Shown: piece by piece, positions 44,453 to 53,032 of the stretch
Position numbering within the stretch: position 1 is the stretch's first letter
Layout: every line of letters begins with the position of its first letter
Assembly: GCF_039534915.1 (NCBI RefSeq)
Contig: NZ_BAAAWE010000001.1
Coordinates: 2,294,001 to 2,358,000 of the forward strand
Reading direction: 5' to 3'
DNA: 64,000 nt
Origin: Streptomyces roseofulvus
Lineage (GTDB): Bacteria > Actinomycetota > Actinomycetes > Streptomycetales > Streptomycetaceae
Made by a program: the position numbers and the translations under genes
Notes under the pieces: model-generated
Database searches by the model: none
The model's input: only the letters and a program-made list of their open reading frames with translations
What the model was told of the DNA's origin: nothing

Positions 44453-45145
44453 TCAGCCCTCGTCGAGCCCGCGCTCGATCGCGTACCGGACCAGCTCGAC
44501 GCGGTTGTGCAGCTGGAGCTTGCCCAGGGTGTTCTGGACGTGGTTCTGCACGGTCCGGTGCGAGATGACCAGCCGCTCGGCGATCTGCTTGTAGCTGAGG
44601 CCCTTGGCGACGAGCCGCAGCACCTCGGTCTCGCGGTCGGTGAGGCGCGGCGCCTCGGGCTCGCCGGCGCCCGCGGCGGGGGCGGGCTCGGAGGCGAGGC
44701 GGCGGTACTCGCCGAGGACCAGGCCGGCCAGGCCCGGGGTGAAGACCGGGTCGCCGGCGGCGGTGCGGCGGACCGCGTCGATCAGCTCCTCGGTGCTGGC
44801 CGACTTCAGCAGGTAGCCGGTGGCGCCGGACTTCACGGCCTCCAGGACGTCGGCGTGCTCGCCGCTCGCGGAGAGGACCAGGACCCGCAGCCCGGGCAGC
44901 GTGCCGACGAGTTCCTTGCAGACCTGGACGCCCGGCTTGGCCGGCAGGTTCAGGTCCAGGACGAGGACGTCGGGGGCGGCGGCCGGGGCGCGGCGGACGG
45001 CCTGCTCGCCGTCGCCGGCGGTGGCGGTCACGTCGAAGCCGGCCTCGGCCAGGTCGCGGGCGACGGCGTCCCGCCACATGGGGTGGTCGTCGACGACCAT
45101 CACCCTGATCGGCCGCTGCTCCGCCTGGTTCTGGACCTCGTTCAC
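44453..45145 (-). CDS. LuxR-type response regulator (MacR-like)
   Basis: A 230-residue regulator. The receiver domain is RVMVVDDHPMWRDAVARDL, with phospho-acceptor Asp in DVLVLDLNLPAKPG and Lys in YLLKSAS. The C-terminal LuxR helix-turn-helix is LTDRETEVLRLVAKGLSYKQIAERLVISHRTVQNHVQNTLGKLQLHNRVELVRYAI. The GTG start overlaps the kinase stop as GTGA. By gene order this pair should correspond to the S. coelicolor MacRS system, which I recall controls morphogenetic membrane protein genes. Confidence 0.93.
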   Translation of the reverse strand: MNEVQNQAEQRPIRVMVVDDHPMWRDAVARDLAEAGFDVTATAGDGEQAVRRAPAAAPDVLVLDLNLPAKPGVQVCKELVGTLPGLRVLVLSASGEHADVLEAVKSGATGYLLKSASTEELIDAVRRTAAGDPVFTPGLAGLVLGEYRRLASEPAPAAGAGEPEAPRLTDRETEVLRLVAKGLSYKQIAERLVISHRTVQNHVQNTLGKLQLHNRVELVRYAIERGLDEG

Positions 45146-46371
45146 TGCTCTCCTGCCTTCCCCCGTGCGCCCCGCGCCGGTCGCGGGACCTTCAGTTCGA
45201 CTTCGGTGCCCTGGCCGGGGACCGAGATCAGCTCGGCCGTGCCGCCCAGATCGCGCAGCCGCCCCCGGATCGAGAGGGCGACGCCCATCCGGCCCTCGCC
45301 CTCCGCCTCGGAGAGCCGCCCCTCCGGGATGCCGGGCCCGTCGTCCCGGACGGTGACGATGACCTCGTCGTCCCAGTCCTCGACCAGGATCCACGCGCGC
45401 GCGTCCGCGCCCGCGTGCACCCGCACATTGTCCAGGGCGGCGCCGACGGCGGCGGCCAGCTCCCGTGCGGCGGAGGAGGGCAGCGGGACGGGCACGCCGG
45501 GGTCGGAGAGGGTGACCCGGGCACCGGCCCGCGGGGCGAGCAGGGTGCGCAGGTCGACGGGGGTGCCGTCGTCGGGCTCGTCGTCGACCTCGACGACCCG
45601 GACCACCGCCCCCTCGGACTCGTCCTCGGAGACGTGGCTGGTGCGGGTGAGGCCGCCGGCGACCAGGGTGCGCAGGGCGACCTCCTGCTCGCCGGCCATC
45701 CGGCCCAGCTCGGCGGCCTCCCCGCCGAGCGCGGTGCCGCGCCGCTGCACCATGGCGAGGACCTGGAGGACGCTGTCGTGGATGTCGCGGGCGAGCCGCT
45801 CGCGCTCCCGGGTGGCGGCCTCGATCTCCAGGGCGCGGGCGAGGGTGCGCTCGGAGGCGCGGGCGACCTCGACGACGTAGCCGATGGCGATGGAGGCCAC
45901 CCAGACCAGGATCACGTTGTGGACGGTGTCCCGGGTGGGGTGGCCGCGCTCGATGATGTTGGCGACGGCGACGAGGGAGGAGGCGAGGCCGGCCCAGCGC
46001 CAGCCGCCCTTGATGGCGTAGGCGAGGACGGAGCCGGCGGTCCATATCGTCGGCAGCGTGGGCCCGTCGACGGACTGGGCGTGGGCGTCGGCGAGCGGGG
46101 TGAGGAGGATGCCGGTGAGGGCGACGGTCAGGTCGGCGGTGAGGAACCGCTTGGTGCAGCTGGCCGCGTTCGCCACCCTGGGGAGGGTGGCGAGGGTCCA
46201 GACGCAGAGCACCGCCAGATAGCCGACGGCGATCCAGGGCCGCTCGTAGGCGTCCCGGCCGGTGACGAAGATCAGTACCGCGTAGACCATCGTCAGGACG
46301 CGGTATCCGGTCAGCGCCCGCCACAACGGCTGCTCGACCGACATGCGCACGACACGCTCGCGCTTGGCCAT
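45142..46371 (-). CDS. Sensor histidine kinase (MacS-like)
   Basis: A 409-residue membrane kinase of the HisKA_3 class. Five or six hydrophobic helices fill the first 165 residues, with no large sensing domain outside, so it probably senses within the membrane. The dimerisation helix holds the phospho-His in RERERLARDIHDSVLQVLAMVQRRG, and the ATPase has ALDNVRVHAGA (N box) and VTVRDDGPGIPEG (G1). An ATG after a G-rich site was chosen; a GTG three codons earlier is an alternative. It partners the LuxR-type regulator downstream. Confidence 0.91.
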   Translation of the reverse strand: MAKRERVVRMSVEQPLWRALTGYRVLTMVYAVLIFVTGRDAYERPWIAVGYLAVLCVWTLATLPRVANAASCTKRFLTADLTVALTGILLTPLADAHAQSVDGPTLPTIWTAGSVLAYAIKGGWRWAGLASSLVAVANIIERGHPTRDTVHNVILVWVASIAIGYVVEVARASERTLARALEIEAATRERERLARDIHDSVLQVLAMVQRRGTALGGEAAELGRMAGEQEVALRTLVAGGLTRTSHVSEDESEGAVVRVVEVDDEPDDGTPVDLRTLLAPRAGARVTLSDPGVPVPLPSSAARELAAAVGAALDNVRVHAGADARAWILVEDWDDEVIVTVRDDGPGIPEGRLSEAEGEGRMGVALSIRGRLRDLGGTAELISVPGQGTEVELKVPRPARGARGKAGEQ

Positions 46372-46408
46372 CTCCCCCACCCCCCGCAGGCGCCCCCGGA
46401 CGGGAGCG

Positions 46409-47155
46409 TCAGGCGCCGGACTCTTCCCGTGCGGCGATCTCCGCCTTCACGGCCTCCTTGGCGGCCTTCTCGGCCTCCGCGATCTGCCGCTTCGCGGCCG
46501 TCGCGTAGATGTCCACGTACTCCTGCCCGGAGAGCTTCATGATCTCGTACATGACCTCGTCGGTCACCGAGCGCAGGATGAAGCGGTCGCCGTCCATGCC
46601 GTGGTAGCGGGAGAAGTCCAGCGGCTTGCCGATCCGGATCCCGGGGCGCATCAGCTTCGGGACGATCTTGCCGGGCGGCTGGATCTTCTCGGTGTCGATC
46701 ATGGCGACGGGGATCACCGGGGCGCCGGTGGCCAGCGCGACCCGGGCGAGGCCGCCGGGCTTGCCGCGGTAGAGGCGGCCGTCGGGCGAGCGGGTGCCCT
46801 CGGGGTAGATGCCGAAGAGGCCGCCGCCCTCGATGACCTCGATGCCGGCCTTGATGGCCGCCTCGCCTGCGCCGCGGGCGCCGGAGCGGTCCACCGGGAG
46901 CTGGCCGACGCCCTTGAAGAAGGCGGCGGTCAGCCGGCCCTTCACGCCGGGCGTGGTGAAGTACTCGGCCTTGGCGATGAAGGTGACCTTGCGGTCGAGC
47001 ACCGCGGGCAGGAAGAAGGAGTCCGAGAAGGACAGGTGGTTGCTGGCGAGGATCGCGGGACCCTCGGCGGGAATGTTCTCCAAGCCCTCCACCCAGGGCC
47101 GGAAGGCCAGCTTCAGGGAGCCTCCGATGGAGAACTTCATCGCGCCGTAGATCAA
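46409..47155 (-). CDS. Lysophospholipid/1-acyl-glycerol-phosphate acyltransferase (PlsC-like)
   Basis: A 248-residue membrane-associated acyltransferase with block I NHLSFSDSFFLP (NHx4D catalytic motif), block II KVTFIAKAEYF, block III GIYPEGTRSPDGRLYRGKPG and block IV APVIPVAMI. It adds an acyl chain to lysophosphatidate or a related acceptor. The TTG start (MIYGAMKFSIG) has GGAAGG upstream; an ATG five codons later is the main alternative. The C-terminal Ala/Glu/Lys helix is charged. It lies upstream of, and may be co-transcribed with, the two-component genes. Confidence 0.86.
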   Translation of the reverse strand: MIYGAMKFSIGGSLKLAFRPWVEGLENIPAEGPAILASNHLSFSDSFFLPAVLDRKVTFIAKAEYFTTPGVKGRLTAAFFKGVGQLPVDRSGARGAGEAAIKAGIEVIEGGGLFGIYPEGTRSPDGRLYRGKPGGLARVALATGAPVIPVAMIDTEKIQPPGKIVPKLMRPGIRIGKPLDFSRYHGMDGDRFILRSVTDEVMYEIMKLSGQEYVDIYATAAKRQIAEAEKAAKEAVKAEIAAREESGA

Positions 47156-47330
47156 CTCGCCATGCCTTCCGTGTGCCGTCGTGACGACTTTATCCCGTAC
47201 CGGCGTGCCGCCCCCGCTGCGGCCCTGGTCGGGTGTCGGTCCGGTCGCGTACCGTGAAGGTCCTTCCCCCACCGCCGTACGCCTCCGGCGCCCCCGACGG
47301 GCCGGAGCCGCAACCGAACAGGAGACCCCG

Positions 47331-48113
47331 GTGCCGGTCCTTCCCGGAGCCGAGCCGTACCGCCATGAGGGCGGAGAGGTCGGCGTCCTTCTCTGTCACG
47401 GATTCACCGGTTCCCCGCAGTCGATGCGTCCGTGGGCCGAGTACCTCGCGGACCGCGGCCTGACGGTGTCGGTGCCCCTGCTGCCCGGCCACGGCACCCG
47501 CTGGCAGGACATGCAGCTCACCACCTGGCACGACTGGTACGCGGAGGTGGACCGGGCGCTGCGCGAGCTGACCGCCCGCTGCTCGACCGTCTTCGTCTTC
47601 GGTCTCTCCATGGGCGGGGCGCTGACCCTGCGGCTCGCCGCGCGGCACGGGGACGCGGTCCGGGGCATCGTCCTCGTCAACCCGGGGAACAAGGTGCACG
47701 GTCTCGCCGCGCAGGCGCTGCCGGTCGTGCGGCACCTCGTCCCGACGACGAAGGGCATCTCCAGCGACATCGCGAAGGAGGGCATGACCGAGGTCGGCTA
47801 CACCCGGGTGCCGCTGCACGCCGCGCACTCGCTGCGGCGCTTCTTCCGGCTGGTCGACGGCGAGCTGCCGCAGGTCACGCAGCCGCTGCTGCTGCTGCAC
47901 AGCCCGCAGGACCACGTGGTGCCGCCGGCCGACTCGGCCCGGATCCTCAGCCGGGTCTCCTCCACCGACGTGAAGGAGGTCCTGCTGGAACAGAGCTACC
48001 ACGTGGCGACGTTGGACCATGACGCGGAGAGGATCTTCGAGGAGAGTCTGGCGTTCGTCGAGCGTCTCGCCCCGGGACTCGTGGGCGGGAAGGGGAGCAG
48101 GAGCGGTGGCTGA
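47331..48113 (+). CDS. Alpha/beta hydrolase, carboxylesterase or monoacylglycerol lipase type
   Basis: A 260-residue hydrolase. HGFTGSPQSMRPWAEYLADRG carries the oxyanion region, the nucleophile is Ser in FGLSMGGALTLRLA, the acid is Asp in LLLHSPQDHVVPP, and the His is in EQSYHVATLDHD. The pattern matches Est30-like carboxylesterases and monoacylglycerol lipases. The GTG start follows AGGAGACCCCG; a longer frame upstream covers the divergent promoter region and is not used. Its end overlaps the next gene by eight bases. It is divergent from the PlsC-like gene. Confidence 0.87.
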   Translation: MPVLPGAEPYRHEGGEVGVLLCHGFTGSPQSMRPWAEYLADRGLTVSVPLLPGHGTRWQDMQLTTWHDWYAEVDRALRELTARCSTVFVFGLSMGGALTLRLAARHGDAVRGIVLVNPGNKVHGLAAQALPVVRHLVPTTKGISSDIAKEGMTEVGYTRVPLHAAHSLRRFFRLVDGELPQVTQPLLLLHSPQDHVVPPADSARILSRVSSTDVKEVLLEQSYHVATLDHDAERIFEESLAFVERLAPGLVGGKGSRSGG

Positions 48114-48759
48114 CCAGCAGGACGGCGGCGAGCGGGAGCCGCAGCCCATCGACGAGGAGGCGGCGTGGGCCGCGATCGTCGCCGGGTACGGCGAGGAGCC
48201 CGCGGACCCGCCGGGGACGCGGCCGTTCCGGCCGATCGAGAACCTGAGGCTGCCGGACCCGGAGGAGCTGGAGGCCCGTGAGGCCCGGGCGGCCTCGGGC
48301 GGCGACGTGCCGAAGCCGGACAAGACGAAGCGGGAGACGCCGTCGCCGCTCGCTCCGGAGCCGGAGCCGGGCCCCGACTCGGGCGACGAGGGCGACGAGA
48401 AGCCGGCCCTCGGCAGCTCGGTCGTCTTCGCGCCCGGGGTGCGCCCGGGCGGCCCGCGCGACTACAGCCTGGCGGAGCCGGAGTCCGGGGGCGCCTCGGA
48501 CGAGGGTCACTTCGTGCCGCCGGAGCCGCCGCCGCTGCCGGAGGCGGACACCACGACCAAGTTCGCCTGGCTCGCCGTGGTCGGCGGCCCGGTCCTGATG
48601 CTGGTCGCCGTCCTCCTCCAGTGGGACATGACCTGGTGGCTCACCACCCTGTGCATCGGCGGCTTCCTGGGCGGTTTCGTGACCCTGGTGGCCCGCATGA
48701 AGGGCGACGACGAGGACGACGACGGCTACGACGACCCGGGCCGCGGCGCGGTGGTGTGA
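48106..48759 (+). CDS. Acidic, Pro-rich membrane protein, hypothetical
   Basis: A 217-residue protein with a disordered, acidic N-terminal 150 residues (EEAAWAAIVAGYGEEPADPPGTRPFRP, then repeated Pro/Glu/Asp stretches) and two adjacent hydrophobic helices near the C-terminus (FAWLAVVGGPVLMLVAVLLQ and WWLTTLCIGGFLGGFVTLVARM), ending in an Asp-rich tail. The GTG start is preceded by AGGAGCG and overlaps the end of the hydrolase gene, so the two are coupled. The family occurs at this place in streptomycetes; function unknown. Confidence 0.78.
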   Translation: MADQQDGGEREPQPIDEEAAWAAIVAGYGEEPADPPGTRPFRPIENLRLPDPEELEAREARAASGGDVPKPDKTKRETPSPLAPEPEPGPDSGDEGDEKPALGSSVVFAPGVRPGGPRDYSLAEPESGGASDEGHFVPPEPPPLPEADTTTKFAWLAVVGGPVLMLVAVLLQWDMTWWLTTLCIGGFLGGFVTLVARMKGDDEDDDGYDDPGRGAVV

Positions 48760-48766
48760 CCGCTCG

Positions 48767-48962
48767 GGCCGGGGCCGGGAGGCGGATCGCCGCCGGCACC
48801 GGGAGGTGAGCTGATCCTCCCGACGCCGCTCTCGCGCCGCTCGGCGCCGGGGCGCCTCCCGGGCTTCGGGCGGCTGCGGCGGACCCCGTCCGCCGGGACC
48901 GTGGTCCGGCCGGCCGTCAGGCCGGGGCCGGGAGGCGGACCGCCGCCAGCACCGGGAGGTGA
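48767..48962. repeat. 43-base direct repeat duplicated from the nuclease 3' end
   Basis: A 43-base sequence beginning GGCCGGGGCCGGGAGGCGGA occurs at 48767-48809 and again at 48920-48962, with two mismatches. The right copy encodes the C-terminus and stop of the nuclease gene; the left copy is noncoding. The 110 bases between also hold GC-rich near-repeats. A local duplication is the simplest explanation. Confidence 0.7.
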
Positions 48963-49672
48963 TCGGTGGCGGCGGTCAGGTCGGTGGGGGTGAGGGCCGG
49001 GGGGACGCCGCAGCCGAGGAACTCGACGGCGTCCGTCGCCAGGATCGCGTCGACGCGGGCGCCCGGGGCGGTGGCCGGGAAGGTGTGCTCCGTGCCCCAG
49101 GGGCGGGTCTCCCAGCCGTCGCGGAGCGTCCGGGTGAGCCGGGTGAAGGCCGGGCCGCCGGGGCGCTCGTTGAGGTCGCCGGCGACGACCGTGTACGGGG
49201 TGTCCAGCGCGGCGACCCGGTCGAGGACCAGGCCGGCCTGGGCGTACCGCTCGTCCTCGCGCAGGCTCAGATGGCAGCTGACCAGGCCCAGCCGGACCGC
49301 GCCGAAGCGGACGACGGCGGTGGCGAGGCCGCGCCGGTGCAGGCCGGGGGTGAGCGGCAGGAGCACGTCCTCGGTCCGCTCGACGGTGGCCCGCAGGGAG
49401 CAGAGCAGCAGCGGCCCGGCCGCGGTGGCGCCGCCGGAGAGCATGACCAGTTCGCTCTTGGCGGCGAGCCGGGCCGCGTGCTTGCGCCAGCGGAAGAAGC
49501 GCGGCGCCTCCTGGACGAGGACGACGTCGGGCGCGCAGGCCCTGATGACCCGGGCGAGGGCGTCCTCGTCGTCGCGCATCGAGCGGATGTTGTAGCTGAG
49601 GATCCGGACCACGGCCGAGCCGTCCGGCTCGGTACGGGAGGCGGGCAGCGCGCCGGTCGCGTCGAGGGCCAT
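48917..49672 (-). CDS. Endonuclease/exonuclease/phosphatase-fold protein
   Basis: A 251-residue EEP hydrolase: VRILSYNIRSMRDDEDALARVI, VVLVQEAPRFFRWR with the metal-binding Glu, LGLVSCHLSLREDERYAQA, TVVAGDLNERPGGPAF with the GDLN motif, and the catalytic His in AATDHLPVLAAV. The family includes nucleases, sphingomyelinases and inositol phosphatases; there is no signal peptide, so a cytosolic DNA, RNA or phosphoester substrate is more likely. The ATG start fits. It lies downstream of glkA in the same direction. Confidence 0.85.
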   Translation of the reverse strand: MALDATGALPASRTEPDGSAVVRILSYNIRSMRDDEDALARVIRACAPDVVLVQEAPRFFRWRKHAARLAAKSELVMLSGGATAAGPLLLCSLRATVERTEDVLLPLTPGLHRRGLATAVVRFGAVRLGLVSCHLSLREDERYAQAGLVLDRVAALDTPYTVVAGDLNERPGGPAFTRLTRTLRDGWETRPWGTEHTFPATAPGARVDAILATDAVEFLGCGVPPALTPTDLTAATDHLPVLAAVRLPAPA

Positions 49673-49690
49673 GGGCCCAACATAGGCCGG

Positions 49691-49724
49691 ATGCCCGCCC
49701 CGCCCCAGAGGGCGCGGCGGGCAT
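49691..49724 (-). terminator. Hairpin terminator after glkA
   Basis: A nine-base stem, ATGCCCGCC / GGCGGGCAT, with further GC pairing in the loop, lies between glkA and the nuclease gene, both leftward. Confidence 0.6.
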
Positions 49725-49743
49725 CGACCGGATGGCGCGGGGG

Positions 49744-50685
49744 TCAGCCCTGGCGGGCCAGGTCCGCGGCGCCGACCAGGCCGGCCTTGTTGCCCAGCTG
49801 GGCGGCGAGGACCTGGGCGTGCGGGCGGTAGCTGCCGCCGATCAGCCAGCGCCGGAAGGACTTCCGGATGGGGTCGAGGACGAGCTCGCCCTCGTCCGAG
49901 ACGCCGCCGCCGACGATGAAGGCGGACGGGTCGAAGAGCGAGGCGAGGTCGGCCAGGCCGGCGCCGGCCCAGCGGGCCAGTTCGCGGAAGGAGTCGATGG
50001 CGACCGGGTCGCCCGCGCGGGCGGCCTCGCTGACGTGCTTGCCCTGGACGCCCTCGGGGGTGCCGTCGCCGAGCGACAGGAGGACCTCGGCGTTCTCGGG
50101 GGTGGCGGCGGCGCGCTGCCGGGCGTACCGGACGAGGGCGCGGCCGGAGGCGTACTGCTCCCAGCAGCCCTGGCTGCCGCAGCCGCACAGCAGGCCGTCG
50201 GGGACGACCCGGATGTGCCCGAACTCGGCGGCGACGCCGAAGCGTCCGCGGCGCAGCTTGTTGCCGATGATGATGCCGCCGCCGAGGCCGGTGCCGAGGG
50301 TGATGCAGATGACGTCCTCGTGGCCCTGGCCGGCGCCGAAGCGGTACTCGCCCCAGGCCGCGGCGTTGGCGTCGTTCTCGACGACGACGGGCAGGCCGAC
50401 GCGCTGCTCGACCTTGTCCTTGAGCGGCTCGTGCCGCCAGTCGATGTTCGGCGCGAAGAGGACGGTGGCGCGCTTGTCGTCGACGTATCCGGCCGCGCCG
50501 ATGCCGACGGCCTCGATCTGGTGGCCCTTGCCGGCCTCGGAGACGGCCGCGCAGATGGCGTCGACGATGCCTTCGGGGGTCGGCGGCGTGGGCACCGTGT
50601 GGGTGTCGAGGATGCTGCCCTCCTCGTCGACCACACCGGCCGCGATCTTCGTGCCGCCGATGTCGACGCCGATGGTGAGTCCCAT
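49744..50685 (-). CDS. glkA: Glucokinase (ROK family)
   Basis: A 313-residue ATP-dependent glucose kinase of the ROK family. The phosphate loop is TIGVDIGGTKIAAGVVDEEG, sugar binding is in VVVENDANAAAWGEYRFG (catalytic Asp in NDAN), and CITLGTGLGGGIIIGNKLRRG contacts ATP. The zinc site is CGCGSQGCWEQYASG, the ROK hallmark. In Streptomyces GlkA also mediates glucose repression. The ATG start matches the known length. The DUF5304 gene lies just upstream, as in S. coelicolor. Confidence 0.96.
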   Translation of the reverse strand: MGLTIGVDIGGTKIAAGVVDEEGSILDTHTVPTPPTPEGIVDAICAAVSEAGKGHQIEAVGIGAAGYVDDKRATVLFAPNIDWRHEPLKDKVEQRVGLPVVVENDANAAAWGEYRFGAGQGHEDVICITLGTGLGGGIIIGNKLRRGRFGVAAEFGHIRVVPDGLLCGCGSQGCWEQYASGRALVRYARQRAAATPENAEVLLSLGDGTPEGVQGKHVSEAARAGDPVAIDSFRELARWAGAGLADLASLFDPSAFIVGGGVSDEGELVLDPIRKSFRRWLIGGSYRPHAQVLAAQLGNKAGLVGAADLARQG

Positions 50686-50752
50686 GAAGTCCCTCAGTTT
50701 TCGGTCGAGCCCCGCTAGGGCCCACCGTACCCGAGGGGAGGGGCCGTACCGA

Positions 50753-51247
50753 TCAGTCCAGGTCGATGGGGCGGCCGGTGACGGGGCCGTCGCCGCCGTC
50801 CTCGCGGTCCTCCGCGTCGGGCTCGCGGGGGGTCTCGGCGGCCCGGCGGGGGTCGTCCTCGTCGAGGTCCGGGCCGCGGGTCCAGCGGGTCTCGTGTCCC
50901 TCGACGGCCGAGCGGTAGGCGGCGAGGAGTTCGCTGCCCGCGGCGGCGAGGTGGTCGAAGACCTCCGGGTTGCGCTCGATGACCGGCTCGACGGCCGCCT
51001 TCGCCTGGTTGACGAGGCCCTTGACGGTCTCGGCGGCCTGGGCGGCGGCACCGGCGGCCTGCCCGCCGAACAGCGGGGCCGCGGCGCCGAGTCCGCCGGT
51101 CAGCTTCTCGGCGACGGCCTCGAAGAGCTTGCGGAACTCCTCGGCGGGCGAGCCGGGCTCCGCACCGTGCTCCGCACGGCGGCGGGCCTTCTCCGCCTCC
51201 AGGTCCTCGGCGCACGCCTTGGCCCAGGCGTCCGAATCGCTGCTCAT
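50753..51247 (-). CDS. DUF5304 protein (SCO2127-like)
   Basis: A 164-residue soluble acidic protein: DSDAWAKACAEDLEAEKARRRAEHG, a helical Ala-rich middle (AAAQAAETVKGLVNQAKAAVEPVIERNPEVFDHLAAAGSELLAAYRSAVEG) and a disordered acidic end. By gene order and sequence it corresponds to SCO2127, which was reported to influence glucose repression together with glkA. The ATG start is 67 bases upstream of glkA in the same direction. No enzyme motif is visible. Confidence 0.83.
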   Translation of the reverse strand: MSSDSDAWAKACAEDLEAEKARRRAEHGAEPGSPAEEFRKLFEAVAEKLTGGLGAAAPLFGGQAAGAAAQAAETVKGLVNQAKAAVEPVIERNPEVFDHLAAAGSELLAAYRSAVEGHETRWTRGPDLDEDDPRRAAETPREPDAEDREDGGDGPVTGRPIDLD

Positions 51248-51301
51248 GGCGTACTCCTCCGTCGCTTCCCTCCCTTCGACGGTACACGCCGGGGGCGCCG
51301 G

Positions 51302-52468
51302 TCAGGAGGGCTTGGGCCAGAGTGCGGGGTCGGGGGCGAAGCGGATCGCGAGATCGCCGTCGACGAGGCCCGCGCCGGTGACGGTGCAGCGGCGCAGGGC
51401 GGGCGGGAGGGGCAGGGCGCGGCGGAAGGGGCCCACGCCGAGCAGCAGTTCGTCACCCCTGCGGACGAGGGAGAGCTCCGCCTTGACCGCGCCGGGCAGC
51501 GGCAGGTGCCAGACGAGCACGCCGTCCTCCGCGCGCCGGTCCTCGACGGTCGGCGCGGGCGCGGGGACGGGCGGGAGGCCGGGGCGTACGGCGGCGAGCA
51601 GGGCGAGGTCCTCGGGGCCGCGCGGGTCGCGGCCGAGGTGCGGCAGCTCGTGCAGCAGGTCGCCGGCGTCGGCGCGGAGGGTCTCCAGGTGCCGGTGCTG
51701 CTGGGTGGTGAGGGCGGCCAGCCAGGGGTCCTCGGAGGCGGCGGGGAGCAGCCGGTTGGCGATCACGGCGTCGAGGGCGAGGCCGTGCAGGGCGAGGCCG
51801 AGGCGGGCGTCGCGGAGGGCGGTGGCGGCGGCCGGGCCGGGTTCGACGACGAGCCGGACGGTGGTGCCGGGGGCCTCGACGGCGGCCTGGACGGCGGCGA
51901 GCTCGTGCTCCCAGCGGGCGGTGGTCTCGTACAGCCACTGGGCGGGCATGGGGACGCCGGCGAGCTGGGCGAGCATGGGGCGGAGCGCGCGGGCGGCCTG
52001 CCGCTCGGGCGGCAGCAGCCTGCGCAGATAGCGGCGGAGCTGTCCGGGGAGGGCGAGGACGCTCAGGGCCTCGTGGAGCGGCGGCAGGTCGACGACGGCG
52101 AGGTCGTGGTCGCCGGTGGCGGCCTCGCGTACCGCGCGGAGCAGGGCGAACGGGCGGCTGCCGGGCAGTTCGGTGAGTTCGGCGTCCTCGAACGGCGCGG
52201 CGCCGAGGAGGTCGAGGGCGGTCTGCGAGCGGGCCTGGAGGGCGAGGAACTCGCGCCGGAAGTCCCCGGCGGGGTCGGGCCGCAGGACGGTGAGGGTCCC
52301 GGGGCCCGCGGCGGCGGCCGCGTCCGCGGCGGGTCCGGTGGACGCCGGGTCGGTGTCGCCGGGCACGAGCAGCACGCGGCGGCCCGCGTGGGCCTCGGCG
52401 AGGGCGGTCGCCGTGGCGACCGTGGTGCGCCCGGCGCCGCCGGTTCCGGTGACGAGGATGATCCGCAT
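51302..52468 (-). CDS. ArsA/GET3-like ATPase with altered P-loop
   Basis: A 388-residue protein with the fold of ArsA-type deviant-Walker ATPases: RIILVTGTGGAGRTTVATATALAEAHAGRRVLLVPGDTDP at the start, and LAVVDLPPLHEALSVLALPGQLRRYLRRLLPPERQ for the later core. The P-loop is GGAGRTT, so the second lysine of GKTT is arginine. The first deviant lysine is also missing. The ERxxxHExxWxxG-like helix region and the C-terminal beta domain (VLVWHLPLPGAVKAELSLVRRGDELLLGVGPFRRALPLPPALRRC) match the anion-transporting ATPase family. ATP use is uncertain. Confidence 0.8.
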   Translation of the reverse strand: MRIILVTGTGGAGRTTVATATALAEAHAGRRVLLVPGDTDPASTGPAADAAAAAGPGTLTVLRPDPAGDFRREFLALQARSQTALDLLGAAPFEDAELTELPGSRPFALLRAVREAATGDHDLAVVDLPPLHEALSVLALPGQLRRYLRRLLPPERQAARALRPMLAQLAGVPMPAQWLYETTARWEHELAAVQAAVEAPGTTVRLVVEPGPAAATALRDARLGLALHGLALDAVIANRLLPAASEDPWLAALTTQQHRHLETLRADAGDLLHELPHLGRDPRGPEDLALLAAVRPGLPPVPAPAPTVEDRRAEDGVLVWHLPLPGAVKAELSLVRRGDELLLGVGPFRRALPLPPALRRCTVTGAGLVDGDLAIRFAPDPALWPKPS

Positions 52469-52499
52469 GCGGGTGACGCTATCGCGGCCCCGCCATGGC

Positions 52500-52940
52500 T
52501 CAGGCGCCGGATTCCACGCGCTTCTTCAGGCCGGCGAGGGCGCGGTCGATGATGACCTTCTCGGCCTTGCGCTTGATCATGCCCAGCATGGGGATCTTGA
52601 CGTCGACGGTGAGCTGGTAGGTGACCTCGGTGCGGTCGCCGGCGAGCGGGGTGAGCCGGTAGGAGCCGTCGAGGGAGCGGAGCATCTGGGACTTGACCAG
52701 GGTCCAGCTGACCTCGTGGGCGCCGGTCCAGGTGTAGGCGAGGGTGTGGTCGTCCTTGATGGCGCCGGCGTCGAGGACGAGGCGGACCTTCTCGGCGCGG
52801 CCGGCCTCGTCGGTGGAGAGGACCTCGGCCTGGGTGACCTCGCCGGTCCAGTCGGGGTAGCGGGCGAAGTCGGCGATCACACCCATGACGTCGGCCGGTG
52901 CCGCCTCGATGGTGATGCTCGAGCTGGTGTGTTCGGCCAT
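52500..52940 (-). CDS. SRPBCC-family (START-like) protein
   Basis: A 146-residue lipid- or polyketide-binding fold: SSITIEAAPADVMGVIADFARYPDWTGEVTQAEVLSTDE, then DHTLAYTWTGAHEVSWTLVKSQMLRSLDGSYRLTPL and EVTYQLTVDVKIPMLGMIKRKAEKVIIDRALAGLKKRVE. These are the N-terminal strand and long C-terminal helix of the superfamily. It lies downstream of the metallophosphoesterase gene and is followed by the ArsA-like gene, all leftward. Such pairs of SRPBCC and ArsA-like genes recur in actinobacteria. Ligand unknown. Confidence 0.85.
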   Translation of the reverse strand: MAEHTSSSITIEAAPADVMGVIADFARYPDWTGEVTQAEVLSTDEAGRAEKVRLVLDAGAIKDDHTLAYTWTGAHEVSWTLVKSQMLRSLDGSYRLTPLAGDRTEVTYQLTVDVKIPMLGMIKRKAEKVIIDRALAGLKKRVESGA

Positions 52941-53032
52941 CGCGGTGGCTCCTCCACTGTGCGGTCCGGCGGAAGTCGTGAGGGCACGGACACGTGCCGG
53001 TGGAAGGCTATCGCGCCCCCGTGCCGGGCCCG

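Noticed and set aside
49744..51051. A longer glkA of over 430 codons
   Set aside because: The extension covers the DUF5304 gene; the ATG at 50685 gives the known glucokinase length and N-terminus.
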